Below, piece after piece: positions 33,207 through 44,133 of a DNA stretch of 64,000 nucleotides. Position numbers and translations under genes: made by a program. The notes beneath the pieces are model-generated. The model was not told the origin of the DNA. It saw only the letters and a list, made by a program, of their open reading frames with translations, and searched no databases. Source of the stretch: Siphonodentalium dalli (taxonomy: Eukaryota > Mollusca > Scaphopoda > Gadilida > Siphonodentaliidae); the NCBI GenBank assembly GCA_032622095.1, contig CP136062.1:229598578-229662577 (forward strand), read 5' to 3'. Each line of letters starts with the position of its first letter. The stretch's first letter is position 1.

Positions 33207-36200
33207 TTATTCATTGCTTATGAGGCGAAGCTCATCGCGTGCGGAAAATAATTTTCGGATTATATGACATATTGAAGTGCATGAATTTGAAATATTGTTG
33301 GATAGGATTTTGACAAGCTGTTCAGTTTGTGTCATGTTTTCAAAGTCTGGGAACTGTGTCTTCATAAGAGTTATTAGTTCGAGCCGCGGTGTGCGGTAAG
33401 CACTACATTCCAAAAGAAAGTGTTTTTCATCTTCAATAGCATCATCGGAACAAAATATACATAGTCTTTGTTCCAATGCCGTCGGTGGTTGGGTGTGGCG
33501 TCCCTTTTCAATAGCCAGTTTATGATTACTTATACGCAGTCTAGTAAAAACGATTCTATTTTCTATTGATGGTGTGTGAAGAAGATAAGGTTCTATTTCG
33601 TACTTAAGTTTGAAAAGTCGGTATGTTCGTAATTTATTACTTCCCGTTTTTGAGCATTCATCAGTGAGACTCTGTCTGAAATATATATAATAATCTTCAA
33701 TAAGATTTCTTTTGAATTGACTCAGAACTGGACCCGGATTGTTTAGGTCTGCAATATTCCACCCCAGTGATTCTGCCGTTTTGAAGATTGATTTCTTAAC
33801 CGATGCCACTTGTTGTTCCAACGCAGCATTACGGAGCAGATTACAGTCCGACCGTGAAATTATCTTAATTACATAAGATGAAAGTCTGCATGCCACGTCA
33901 ATAAATAATGGATGGCTCCCTAACTCGGCGCGAACAGCGTTGTTCGAAGAAAATCTGCCGACTCCGAGTAACCGCTTACAATATTTTATGTGTACCTTCT
34001 CACATGGAAGGCGGTCGTGATTTTTAGTGGTTATTTCCACACCCCATATTTCGCTACCATATAACAATATTGGCTTAATTAATCTATCGAAGAGTTTTAC
34101 AGAAGTCACTAGTGGAATCGGTGCGTCGTTTGTACATGCGTTAAATAAAGAATGCATTGCTTTGAGTCCTTTAGCACTCAATTCTTCCATTGCATGTGAG
34201 AATCTACCCGTATTACTAAATTTAATTCCAAGATAATTGTATTCATTAACAATTTCCAACTTTTGATTTCCAATGTGAAAGTCTGGTAAAGTTTTTGTTT
34301 TCCTACTTCTAAACACCACACATTTAGTTTTATCAGTGTTCACGGTGAGTTTATTGTTCTCAGTGTATCTATTTAGTCTGTTTAGACTGCACTGTAGCCC
34401 ACTTGGAGTATCAGAAAGTAAAACCAGGTCGTCAGCGAATAAAATGTGATTAAGTGTATCATTGCCTAAATGGACAGCCTCGCAAGGACTGTCAAACTCT
34501 TTTTTAATGTCGTCAATAAAGATTTTGAACAGGTTTGGGGACAATATGCATCCCTGCCTAACACCTATCGTGGATAAGCATGGAGGCCCCAACCCTTTGT
34601 TTGTTTTGGTGATATAGTAGCTATTGTCATATAGTGACTGTATTATCCGTAGTATGAGTCCCTTAATGCCCGCGCATTTTAATTTTTTAAAAAGTAATTG
34701 TCTGTTTACTGTATCGAACGCTTTTCTGAAATCTATGAATGCAGCATATAGGGGCTTTCCCAATCGTTTGTATTTTTGAATGGCCGCGTGCAGAACAAAT
34801 GCTCCATCAATGGTGCTCTTCCCTTTCGAAAAACCAAATTGGTTTTCGCTGATAATATTGTTTACATGTAAGAAATCGATTAACCGACGATTAATTATTT
34901 TGTTAAACAATTTACCGACCGCCGATGATATTGCTATTGCCCTGTAGTTATTGGGATCACTTTTGTCTCCTTTTTTGTGAATTAAAGTGAGGGTAGATTC
35001 GCTCCAATCACTCGGATAATGTCCTGTCTCCAGAATTAAGTTAAACAATTTTACAATTTCATCAATTATCAATGGAACGAGTGACTTCAGCAATTCGTTC
35101 GAAATTTGGTCGGGTCCAATCGCCTTTCCGTTTTTTAGTTCTCTTGTAGCGCCAAGAACTTCCTCTGTCGTGATATCATCATTATTGATAGCTTGATTAC
35201 AAGTTTGATATGTGTCCGAAGATAATCCACAATCTGGATTATCAGGTTTCGGACAATAAAGCTCAGTGAAAAAATCAACTGATCGATCAGCATCAAGTTC
35301 ATTTTGTGAGAGCGGTCTCTGCCGCATTTTTGTTATGATTTCCCAATATTGTTTTGGGTTGGTTGTTTCTAAAGTATCTAGTTTACAATATATATCTGCG
35401 TAGAATGCTCGTCGTTTAGCCTTCAGCGCCTTTTTGTACGCTTTTCGTTTCACATGGTATCGCGTTCTTAGGTTTGGGTCAAATGGGTTATTCCTCATAT
35501 CATTAATGATTTTTCCGAGATCGCGCTTAAATTCCCTACATTGTCCGTCAAACCATTTTCTTTTACGCGGAGTTTTCTTCCTATTAACTACCCTTCGTAC
35601 ACATGCGTACATGTTTACGTCTTTTACTATTTGCATAAGGTCTTTGGTCGCATTTTTGGCACCATAAACATCATGCTGATAGTGATACGTTTTATAATCA
35701 GCTAAGCGTCCGCGAATGGACGTATTATGCATGGCGTTGCGTAATTTCTCCTCACTATGCTCTGCCCATTTAAGATGTGTTCTAAGTTGGGTATATTTAT
35801 ATTTGTTTTGTGATTGGCATCGTTCATTGTCATATTTTAAGTGAAGAACTAATTGACAATGGTCAGAGAATTCAGTTGGAAGTTTAACACAAAAGTAATC
35901 AACCGCGCAAAGAAAACTCTCTGTTATAAGGATATAATCAACGACGCTCGCCCCATTATATTGATAGCTTGTGAAATGACCAAGTCTATCGCCTGTAGAT
36001 CGTCCATTAATTACACGAATACCACAACTTCGGCTGAGATTTATGAGCTGGCGACCAAAAGAGTTTATACGACTATCCATACTGGCTCTATTGGGGCACG
36101 TGTCAATTATGTAATCAGCTGGGAGTGGCGTGTGCTTATCACTGTCAGATACCACGTGGTCTGGCAATTCACCTGTGCGTGCATTGAAATCCCCGCCGAG

Positions 36201-36668
36201 AATTAATAGTTCACCGCTCTTGTATCGAGCTAAAGCCTTCTCGACACATTCAAATATATCATCGTCTTTATCTTTCGTCTTCCAAAAACTAGAATTGCTG
36301 GGCGGAATATACAATGACACAAATATTACTTTTGTGGATTGGTTAAGCATTTGACCATCGAACTCGACACATAGTGCTACCTCGTTTACAGTGTAGACTT
36401 TTCGCATGTACTTTTTGAATTTTGAGAGAAAATAAAAGGCTATACCACCCTTTTTCTTGGCCTGGGAACGACTTAAATTTAGATTTTCATACCCTTCTAA
36501 ATGAATATCTGGTGAATCTTGATGCCACGTTTCTACCAGAGTAATAAACTCATATCTCTCTATTTGGTTTCTAAAATCTGGATCTCTTATTTTTTTACGG
36601 ATCCCTTGCACATTCCAGCTTGTATATCGGATTGTATTACTGTGATCTGTTGAACTAGTGTCAGACAT
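33207..36668 (-). CDS. LINE APE endonuclease - reverse transcriptase ORF
   Basis: An uninterrupted 1153-codon ORF. The N-terminal ~280 residues are an AP-type endonuclease: SWNVQGI near residue 18, LVETWHQ near 42, LGGDFNAR near 160, VVDYILI near 243, and FSDHCQLVL near 267. A basic linker follows. The reverse transcriptase lies roughly at 510-790, with FIDFRKAFDTVN, GVRQGCILSPNLF and the catalytic FADDLVLL. Near residue 1080-1100 a CxxC...H...C motif (CIFCSDDAIEDEKHFLLEC) forms the usual C-terminal knuckle. No RNase H was seen. All catalytic motifs look intact. I cannot assign the clade firmly. Confidence 0.88.
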   Translation of the reverse strand: MSDTSSTDHSNTIRYTSWNVQGIRKKIRDPDFRNQIERYEFITLVETWHQDSPDIHLEGYENLNLSRSQAKKKGGIAFYFLSKFKKYMRKVYTVNEVALCVEFDGQMLNQSTKVIFVSLYIPPSNSSFWKTKDKDDDIFECVEKALARYKSGELLILGGDFNARTGELPDHVVSDSDKHTPLPADYIIDTCPNRASMDSRINSFGRQLINLSRSCGIRVINGRSTGDRLGHFTSYQYNGASVVDYILITESFLCAVDYFCVKLPTEFSDHCQLVLHLKYDNERCQSQNKYKYTQLRTHLKWAEHSEEKLRNAMHNTSIRGRLADYKTYHYQHDVYGAKNATKDLMQIVKDVNMYACVRRVVNRKKTPRKRKWFDGQCREFKRDLGKIINDMRNNPFDPNLRTRYHVKRKAYKKALKAKRRAFYADIYCKLDTLETTNPKQYWEIITKMRQRPLSQNELDADRSVDFFTELYCPKPDNPDCGLSSDTYQTCNQAINNDDITTEEVLGATRELKNGKAIGPDQISNELLKSLVPLIIDEIVKLFNLILETGHYPSDWSESTLTLIHKKGDKSDPNNYRAIAISSAVGKLFNKIINRRLIDFLHVNNIISENQFGFSKGKSTIDGAFVLHAAIQKYKRLGKPLYAAFIDFRKAFDTVNRQLLFKKLKCAGIKGLILRIIQSLYDNSYYITKTNKGLGPPCLSTIGVRQGCILSPNLFKIFIDDIKKEFDSPCEAVHLGNDTLNHILFADDLVLLSDTPSGLQCSLNRLNRYTENNKLTVNTDKTKCVVFRSRKTKTLPDFHIGNQKLEIVNEYNYLGIKFSNTGRFSHAMEELSAKGLKAMHSLFNACTNDAPIPLVTSVKLFDRLIKPILLYGSEIWGVEITTKNHDRLPCEKVHIKYCKRLLGVGRFSSNNAVRAELGSHPLFIDVACRLSSYVIKIISRSDCNLLRNAALEQQVASVKKSIFKTAESLGWNIADLNNPGPVLSQFKRNLIEDYYIYFRQSLTDECSKTGSNKLRTYRLFKLKYEIEPYLLHTPSIENRIVFTRLRISNHKLAIEKGRHTQPPTALEQRLCIFCSDDAIEDEKHFLLECSAYRTPRLELITLMKTQFPDFENMTQTEQLVKILSNNISNSCTSICHIIRKLFSARDELRLISNE

Positions 36669-37262
36669 TATTTCAGTGTACTAGCCATGGAGCTGGTAAG
36701 ATTTCCTATTCTCCCTACAATTGTACAATTTACCTAAATCAAACATTTGAAGTATACGTATATAATGCGTTCATACTAATAAAATTTAACAACAATACTA
36801 AAAAACAAAGAGTATACCATTATAGTGCTTCATCGTGCATGGCAACAGCATAATCTACAGAGGGACACATTTTACTTAAGGAATATTTTGAAATCATACA
36901 GAAATGAAAGTTACTTATCCACTGGGCGAAATGCTTTTGTTTGCTTTCATAACACATATTGTTTACACTGATGGCCTGTTATTGTATCCACATTGGTTCG
37001 TATGAAGATCGTTATAGATGATTTGATAACAAGCTGGTGGTCATCATTTAATTGATACATGGTGCTAACAAGTGAGATTATGGTAGATAATTACCAACAA
37101 TGCGTTCATTGTCGGTACATAAAAACGTGCCGACTTAAAGGGTCGATGTCGGATGTTAAACAAGTAATTAAAACGTTATTCAATTTGTATACAAGTGCGA
37201 TGAAACCAAAGTCCATCTTACTGGAGATTAAGCTGTGCCATGCCTACAAAAACCACATGGAA

Positions 37263-37560
37263 CTAATTTGTCCCTTTGATGCACGCTCTCAGTTCTGCTA
37301 TCAAACTACCGAGTTCAGAAGCCATTAAAGTTTGGGAGTCTTTCAAGTCACCCGCTGGGGACTGGTGATTCGTCGCAGGTTGTGAGTGTGACCACCGACC
37401 ATGCTGATGAAACGAAGGGTCAAAGGTCTGTCGACTGTTCGTCCCGTGGCGAATGTTTCTGCCCAATCGTTCCACGCCATCAGTGTTGGGATGCCATTTG
37501 TCATGGAACAGATGTACTGCTATGCGGGTTGATCGTGGTTCCACAAATGATTGGGCGTTA
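37263..37560 (-). pseudogene. Likely LINE ORF1 remnant, SGNH-esterase-like C-terminus
   Basis: The reading frame contains AVHLFHDKWHPNTDGVERLG, which resembles the block V motif (D-x-x-H-P-N-x-x-G) of SGNH-type esterase domains found in ORF1 of some LINE clades. It is cut by stops just upstream, so it is a 5'-truncated or decayed copy. Its place upstream of the RT ORF on the same strand supports this. Motif similarity is from memory and needs a profile search. Confidence 0.4.
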
Positions 37561-37600
37561 TCTATGTATTCAACGTTATGTTATTAGAAGAGAGTGACTT

Positions 37601-38100
37601 TCACCCAGCTTATGTAGGTTTATGTAATACAATACCGTTGTTGACATTCTCAATAGTCGTCAACAAAAGCTTGGACACTCGACATACTAATTAATTATAC
37701 TACAGTGCGGATGCGCAATTTCCGACGGATCGCCGAGGTGACTGCACTTCTATTAGTTGGACTTGATTGTTATTATTGGGGGATTGGAGGTGACAATTAG
37801 TACCGGTGGACCCACGAATTAACAAACCCAGGAAAATGTCCTAAATGGCTGAACCACGAAAATTTATACCAACAAATTTAAAGCCATTCACAGTACCTGT
37901 AATACCAAGAAACACGGAAACGTCAAATTTCTTATTGATATCAATGAAAAATTATCTTGAAAAACGATTTCATTCTCAGAAAATGGATTTTCAACAATTT
38001 CAATGTTTTTTGGTCTAAATTTCGATATTATGGTTTGCCCTGACGTGCCCAAATAACACAAATCTAAAGCTTTGCATTGGTCTTAACAGGTAGTGTTAGT
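37601..38100. other. Intron 9, last part
   Basis: AT-rich intron with nothing recognised before the exon 10 acceptor array. Confidence 0.4.
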
Positions 38101-38300
38101 TTTTTTTGTCTCTTACAGCACGATATCATTGAATCTGATAGCCCGATATTATTCAGCGCTCCTGTATTATGATTTCTCTGTCTATTACAGCTGAATATGG
38201 AATCTGATAGCCCGATTTTATTCAGCGCTCCCGTATTATGATTTCTCTGTCTATTACAGCACAATATCATGGAATCTGATAGCGAGTTACTATTCCGCAC
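38101..38300 (+). repeat. Tandem array of the exon 10 splice acceptor (3 copies)
   Basis: Units of 69-72 bp hold a TTTCTCTGTCTATTACAG acceptor and the first ~45 bases of exon 10. AGs are at 38117-38118, 38189-38190 and 38258-38259. In the second copy a short deletion puts TGA straight after the acceptor, and reading from the first copy runs into the same TGA. Confidence 0.88.
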
Positions 38301-38384
38301 TCCCGTATGCTCGAGATGGATTAATGACTGCAGCTGAGCCATGGAGTGGGAATTATGTTGTCGAATCTCCCATCTGGATAACTG
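38260..38384 (+). CDS. GALC: GALC exon 10
   Basis: The exon reads [41 protein letters not shown], matching human [41 protein letters not shown]. It forms the last barrel part. The true acceptor is the 3'-most of three; entry phase 2, donor GTCAGT at 38385, phase 1. The human Cys in this segment (Gly-Arg-Cys-Gly) is Asp here. Confidence 0.94.
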
Positions 38385-38411
38385 GTCAGTGTTATAATTA
38401 CTACCAAGCCT

Positions 38412-38830
38412 GATAGTGTGTCTGTCATTTGCAGAATGAGGTCCCTAGAGGGTGAATTTAGTGATGCTGTCCTGCATAGCGGGCTAGCATCACTAAATTC
38501 TCCCTCAGGGGACCTCATTCTGTTTAGACCTCATCTTCTCTGGACAGTTTCTTTATTAAAATTTCTATAGAAACTCGGATTCTATTTCTGTTTTGGTTCA
38601 GTTTCTCTATATCCCCAAATTGGCAGACAACACATTGCATAATCGAGGTTCCCAATGGGTGTACATCACAACATTCACCATTTGGGAACTTCAATCTGAG
38701 TGTATGTCTCCCATAGCAGATGGGGCTATGCATAATGAGGTCCCAGAGGTTGAATTTGGTGATCCTAGCCCCGCTAAATTCACCCTATGGGGACCTCATT
38801 CTGCAAATGATAGGCGCGCTAAACTCAGAC
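38412..38830. mobile_element. Family C composite
   Basis: Palindrome at 38415-38530, core at 38530-38730 reversed with respect to 27180-27360, second palindrome at 38735-38815 with a small deletion. Confidence 0.65.
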
Positions 38831-38861
38831 TTGTGTCAGTAACATAAGATATCCATCTCAA

Positions 38862-39290
38862 ATGTTTAACCCACAGGGAGCCTCCCCCAGATGGAAGCAT
38901 GCACCACAGAGTGTCGTCTGCTCCAGTCTATGTGGGGCTCTCCATGGGTTATACACACTAAACTCAGGCTTGTGTCAGTAACGTAAGATATCCTTCTCAA
39001 ACCTCACTGATAAAGTTTAATGTTTAACCCACAGGGAGCCTCCCCCAGATGGAAGCATGCACTACAGAGTGTCGTCTGCTCCAGTCTATGTGGGGCTCTC
39101 CATGGGTTATACACACTAAACTCAGGCTTGTGTCAGTAACGTAAGATATCCTTCTCAAACCTCACTGATAAAGTTTAATGTTTAACCCACAGGGAGCCTC
39201 CCCCAGATGGAAGCATGCACTACAGAGTGTCGTCTGCTCCAGTCTATGTGGGGCTCTCCATGGGTTATACACACTAAACTCAGGCTTGGG
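38862..39290. repeat. ~156-bp tandem array upstream of exon 11
   Basis: Three units of TTTAACCCACAGGGAGCCTC ... GGGGCTCTCCATGGGTTATA plus a cttgtgtcagtaacgtaaga spacer, then part of a fourth. Spacing is 156 bp (TTAA at 38866, about 39023 and about 39179). It ends about 180 bp before exon 11. Confidence 0.8.
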
Positions 39291-39471
39291 TGAGTACATT
39301 GATGGAGCACAAAGAATGAACAGAGTGTCGTCTCATCTGCCTCTGCTATGTGGGGCTCTCTGGGTTTTAAACTTATGTTATTCCAACTCAGTGTTATAAC
39401 TACTACTTCATCTTTAATTGTACGCTCATCGGCAGCTTATGTCGCTAAATGGCTACTGTTTCTCCTTGCAG

Positions 39472-39611
39472 CGCACACTACCCAGTTCACAGACATCGGC
39501 TGGAAATATTTATCGTCGGATCACGGTGTCGTCAAACTTCTCCACGGAGGCAGTATGGTTACTCTGGGCAGCCCAAATAAAAAAGATATCGCCATCATCA
39601 TAGAAACCATG
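39472..39611 (+). CDS. GALC: GALC exon 11
   Basis: The exon reads [39 protein letters not shown] and IAIIIETM, matching human [29 protein letters not shown]...LTIIIETM. Start of the beta-sandwich domain. Acceptor tccttgcAG at 39470-39471, phase 1 in; donor GTAACA at 39612, phase 0. Confidence 0.94.
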
Positions 39612-39820
39612 GTAACAAATCTATGATAACTCCTCCCATGGTTAGCCCAGATAAAATAGATATCAAATTCACCATTGTAACCATGGTAAAGTTTTTTATT
39701 AGAATAAAAAAGATATTATATCATCACGATAGAAACCATGATATCTGTGACAACTCCTCAAGCAGTCAGTCTGGAAAAGAAATAATATTACCATCGTCAT
39801 ATAAACCATGGTATAGTATT
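39612..39820 (+). repeat. Degenerate tandem copies of exon 11 3' end plus donor
   Basis: The last ~45 bases of exon 11 (AATAAAAAAGATATCGCC...GAAACCATG) recur about three times after the true donor, with ACCATGGTAA at 39681-39690, ACCATGATATC near 39736 and ACCATGGTATAG near 39806. Two keep a GT at the expected place. The units are more diverged than those of exons 2, 10 and 14. Read-through from exon 11 reaches TGA within 18 bases. Confidence 0.7.
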
Positions 39821-40081
39821 GCGATACGCTCTTTGAGTAGTCTGCTCAGAAAGTCACTCCTGTAGTCAGATGTAAGGCCCTGCGAATAATCAAATTGCAT
39901 TTTGATTATTGATTCAGTCTCCTGAATCGACAGAATCAAATCAAATTGTTTTTTGGTCGTCAGAGTTTCGATTCGATTCACAATATTTGAACTCTACCAT
40001 GAACTCTGTCTGGTAATTATGTCACAAAGAGAAACTGGCAGGGAGAATTAAAATAGCGCATTTTAGGCTTTTAGTTCTTTA

Positions 40082-40249
40082 GGGGATAACGGTGTGGTGT
40101 TTTGTGATTTCGGAAAGGGACAGGGCGAATATACTGTGGCAAATTTAGTTATTGGGCGATGGCTGAGCCGGAGCCCATTAATTGGTATTTGCCACAGTAT
40201 ATTCTCCCTGTACCTTTCCGAAATAACAAAACACCACACTGTTATCCCC
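40082..40249. mobile_element. 168-bp foldback element with ~62-bp arms
   Basis: GGGGATAACGGTGTGGTGTT to its reverse complement ending GTTATCCCC, with a few mismatches and a ~40-bp loop. A related single arm lies at 40690-40740. Confidence 0.65.
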
Positions 40250-41105
40250 ATTCTAATTCTCTTCGAACTTAAAACGTTATTTCGACGCACACATGCCTTG
40301 TAATTATCGATGAAATGTGCAGACATAGAAAACACTCAGCCAATTTACGACTTTTTGTTTTAAATTTAATGCGCTGGATAAAATATAGTCCCTCAATTAG
40401 CATTGCTCTTATCGTTAAAAATGTTGATAAAGATGAAAAATTGCCACCTCGAATAGAAATAAATATGCACAACAATTAGTTTCTGCATGTACCTGACGTC
40501 TTTTTCCGATGTTTACCACTTACAAATTGCGGTTTTGATTTTACCGCGAACTTGAAGGAGAAGACGAACTTGAAGTTGAATTGAAACAATGGAAAATTGT
40601 TTACTCATTGAGATGTATTTTACGCCGTGTCTGTCATGGTTACATGTCAAGATATTTGGTCAATTGATATCGAGACAATGATATTGATGGGATATAACGG
40701 TGTGTTGTTTTGTGATTTCTGAAAGTACATGTATACAGGGCGCATGTACTGACTGTCAAATTTTGGTTTGTTTATATAGCAACAAGCTAGTAACGGAAGT
40801 CAGTAGACCGGGCGCCAACTCTATGCATCTACTCCGTAACGTCGTCAGCATTTACTGCGTAAGGGTGACGTCATGGAGAGAAACGGAACAGTGAGCGGGG
40901 CTGGATTGTGCATGGACGAGATTATGAATTCATCTGACGTTAATATTGGCACGTAGGAATATCTAACATTGAAGCGGTGAACCGGACTATACATTGCAAC
41001 ATTTTATCGATAATTAACCCCCCCCCCGCCCCCCGCAAATATGTGATGTTTCAGGGGGTACATGTATATTGGCATAAGTGCATTAGAATGTGAAATAACC
41101 TTTAA
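40250..41105. other. Intron 11, middle part
   Basis: Contains one arm related to the preceding foldback element (about 40690-40740) and a poly-C tract near 41018. No coding content supported. Confidence 0.4.
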
Positions 41106-41675
41106 AGGGGTACTGTACGCCATTTTCAATAAATTTCCGATGATATCAATGATCTATTATCGATAATATATAGAAACATAAGTAATTTGAGTCGAAGATG
41201 TATTCTGTAAACGCTTAGGTTAATAGGCTATCTTAAAATTTAATAATTTAAAAGTTAATAATTTAATATAAATTGAATTTATGGCTGGAGCCATAAAATG
41301 GCGTAAATTAAAATACGAATTTCCGTGTACCAGACGTAATCAAATTATAATTGAGGGATACTGGATTAGTAAACCCATTGCACACACGATGGTTTGAAAC
41401 ATTATGCTGATACGGGGAGAAAACTGACTAGTGACGATAAATGAGTATATGGGACTAGTATGCATATATCATAAAACTTTTATTTGATACATTTGGTTGA
41501 AAACTGTACAAAAATTACTCGACAACAACAATTTGTATTTTTGCATTCCGGTAAATTTGCCATCCGTAACACTACTTCGTACTCAACAGACTTTCAAATA
41601 ATGGAAAAATTGTTACCTTATTCACCGACTCGGAGACTACAGAAACCAACAACAACATTTGGGTACAGTACCCCT
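41106..41675. mobile_element. TTAA-flanked MITE with AGGGGTACTGTAC ends
   Basis: AGGGGTACTGTAC at the left and GTACAGTACCCCT at the right, with TTAA immediately outside both (41102-41105, 41676-41679). About 570 bp, AT-rich inside, no ORF of note. Confidence 0.65.
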
Positions 41676-41778
41676 TTAAGTCAATATTAAAATTATAAAT
41701 ATATAACTGTAAAAATTGTTAGGCCAAGGCTCCAGTCATGAAAACGTTAAAAATAAAATAAAAAAATTACTTTACCTA

Positions 41779-41958
41779 CAGTAATGCCCAAAGTAAGTGA
41801 CCACTTAACCACAGCAGAATTATGGGTAACTTTTCTGGATTTAGTCGGAATTATGGCTTGTTGCCATTCATCAGAAAGCTCTCCCCGAGAGCTTTCCGAT
41901 GAATGGCAACAAGCCATATTTCCGACTAAATCCTGAAAAGTTACTTTGGGCATTACTG
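41779..41958. mobile_element. Family D palindromic MITE, TA target
   Basis: CAGTAATGCCCAAAGTAAGT to the reverse complement, TA on both sides. The right arm lacks the TAATTCTGCTGTGG section. It lies 58 bp upstream of exon 12. Confidence 0.7.
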
Positions 41959-42016
41959 TAAATGGCATCCACAATATTTAATCTTTATGTGATGATTATT
42001 TCCCATTTTGTTTCAG

Positions 42017-42106
42017 TCTCATGACCATTCAAAGTGTATACGGCCGTACTTACCAGAATACTCTGTTAAACCACAGAACATCACCATAAGGCTCGGTGGA
42101 TCCTTC
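42017..42106 (+). CDS. GALC: GALC exon 12
   Basis: Thirty codons read SHDHSKCIRPYLPEYSVKPQ and NITIRLGGSF. The Ile-Arg-Pro Arg (residue 383) equals the substrate-contacting Arg380 of mammals. NIT is a glycosylation sequon close to a human one. Acceptor tttcAG, donor GTAAGT, phase 0 at both ends. Confidence 0.94.
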
Positions 42107-42660
42107 GTAAGTTTTGAGTTATACCATAAAATGCGTGTTTAAAACTATATTTTATTTACAAATTGCTATCAATTCGGCACCATGAGGTGACTTTTTTTTA
42201 TCCCTTCTCAGCTAAAGTTTTGGCAATTATTGTATGCATAAAAGTGGAATACAGTTTGACCTTTATGCAAAAAATCCTTTTAAAATAGTCTTTTTTATGA
42301 GAAAATTGTTTGGTGATAGCATATTTTATGCAAATATCCTAATTATGCATTTAAGCGACATGTAATTAACTGAAATTGATTGTACACCTCAAAATAAGTA
42401 AGTTCCCCCTTATATGATATCCATTATGGTCTGTTAAACTCTGTTATTCATCCTATTAACATATTGAAATTTTTTGAAGAATTGAGCACATGGTAAATGC
42501 TGAACATTGTGTTAGTTAAAGGTTTTCTAACCTTCTGACTGTCACTTGATTGGAAAACAATGACCCTAAATTCCCACAGTAACTGATAACTGATCAAGTT
42601 AAAGATAATGCCATGCAGTTAGAAGGGTGATGACTCTTAACCGACACTTAAAACCCAGTT
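42107..42660. other. Intron 12, first part
   Basis: AT-rich intron with nothing recognised. Confidence 0.35.
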
Positions 42661-42910
42661 CCTTTGTATTACCTTGACCTATTTCTCCGAATGGGTCCTT
42701 TATACCCTTTATGGAGCCCCAGACAGAGAGAACAATCCACTGATCATCTGCTTGGGTCTGTGTGAGGTTCCTACCTCGACATTCTATTTCTCAGAATGGG
42801 TCCTTTATGGTGCCCCAGACAGAGAGAACAATCCACTGATGACTGTCGTCTGCCTGGGTTCGTGTGGGATTCCGACCTTGACCTTCTATATCTCCGAATT
42901 TTCACTTTAT
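42661..42910. repeat. Two ~125-bp tandem units
   Basis: Two copies of a segment with gaatgggtcctttat, ccccagacagagagaacaat and ctgcttgggtctgtgtgagg. It is related, in reverse, to the 92-bp units at 14847-15218. Confidence 0.6.
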
Positions 42911-43138
42911 ACCTTGTTTAATACCACAAGTCGACATTTGTAATGTAGAATGTCCATGTACCAAAATATATGCACAATGAGCTCCCCACGGAGGCCTCTA
43001 ACCAAGAAATAGTTCTCTGCTATATGCCTCATTATAAAGATTTATCAGACCATTTAGTTTACGAATGTCCAGTAGCGAGTCCATTAATGCAGACTGATTA
43101 CCCAGTTAACCAGCAATATTCGATGCTGTTAAGCACAG

Positions 43139-43472
43139 GGGCACCAGCCTAGAGGATGACTTGGGAGAGGACCAGCCTAGAGGATGACATGGGAGACGTC
43201 TTCTCCCCAAAATGTGCCACTTCTCCCTACTTTTGTCCTTGGGAGAAGTGACCGTATGCATATTTGAAGTATATTTACTGATTATAATGGTGTACTTACT
43301 CACTGTAATGGTTTTATAAATGAGCTCTTGTTTTGCATAAAAGTTATTGGATGATGGAGAGTAAATTGAACTTCAGCCTTTATGACTTCTCCCAGATAAC
43401 AGTCTCATTTCTCCCTATTAATTTAACAGGGAGAAGTGACTTCTCCAAATTTGAAATCTCTAGGCTGGTACC
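43139..43472. mobile_element. Small TIR element with CACCAGCCTAGAG ends
   Basis: GGCACCAGCCTAGAG at the left (the end is itself duplicated within 40 bp) and CTCTAGGCTGGTACC at the right. The inside has repeated CTTCTCCC/GGGAGAAG motifs in both orientations. Confidence 0.5.
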
Positions 43473-43576
43473 TGGTTGAGCATCAATGTTAAAGTGTGAT
43501 TTATGAAAATGGTTAATGTTCTAATCAATGTACATTCAGACAAAGGTTAATAGACAATGTGCATATCTTTTCTTTA

Positions 43577-44106
43577 TTATACCCCCCGCAACGAAGTTGG
43601 GGGGGGGGGGGGGGGGTATACTAGAATCAGCTTGTCCGTCCGTCCGTCTAACCATCCATGGACACAAATTTGTCCGGAGTTTTTCTGTCGTTTCATGATC
43701 ATTTTCCGGGAACCTGTGCACTGCGAGTATGATGGAGTTATTATGGTGGAGTTATTCCCCCTTTTTCGACTTAGAAATTTTTCGCAACATGTATAATTTT
43801 GTCCGAGCTTTTATTCCTACATTTTAATATAAATTTTTTTTAAACTGTGCACCTGTTATTATGAAGTCTGTCCGACATTTTTTGGTGGAGTTATCCTCCT
43901 TTTTCGATTTAGAAATGTTTTTGCAATATGCATAATTTTGTCCGAGCTTTTAGTCCTACATTTTTCGGTCAATAGGTTTAAGATTAGGGTTAGGGTTGTG
44001 CACCTGCAATGGGAACTGTTATTTTATCATTTTAACTAAATGTTTACTGACATGTGAAACATCTTAGTATTTTAAAAACACATTGGGAGAGTCACACCTC
44101 TAGTTC
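43577..44106. repeat. Second copy of the G-run / GTCCGTCC repeat
   Basis: Same order of segments as 25985-26410, with an extra duplication of the gttattcccccttttttcgac part. A G-run of about 18 lies near 43599. Confidence 0.6.
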
Positions 44107-44133
44107 ATTCAGACTGCATCGACATAAGGAATT

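Larger units (their letters stand above)
33029..37600 (-). mobile_element. Non-LTR retrotransposon (LINE), antisense in intron 9
   Basis: On the minus strand the order is an ORF1-like remnant (37544-37263), an inter-ORF region, a complete APE-RT ORF (36668-33207), a ~170-bp 3' UTR and a tail of TTTAAC repeats at about 33050-33033. The tail indicates the true 3' end. The 5' border is uncertain, and I could not identify a target duplication. It lies opposite to GALC, so its own signals are reversed with respect to the host transcript. Confidence 0.75.

Noticed and set aside
37059-37328. 89-codon plus-strand ORF in the LINE 5' region
   Set aside because: It overlaps the more convincing minus-strand ORF1-like remnant and has no recognisable motif.
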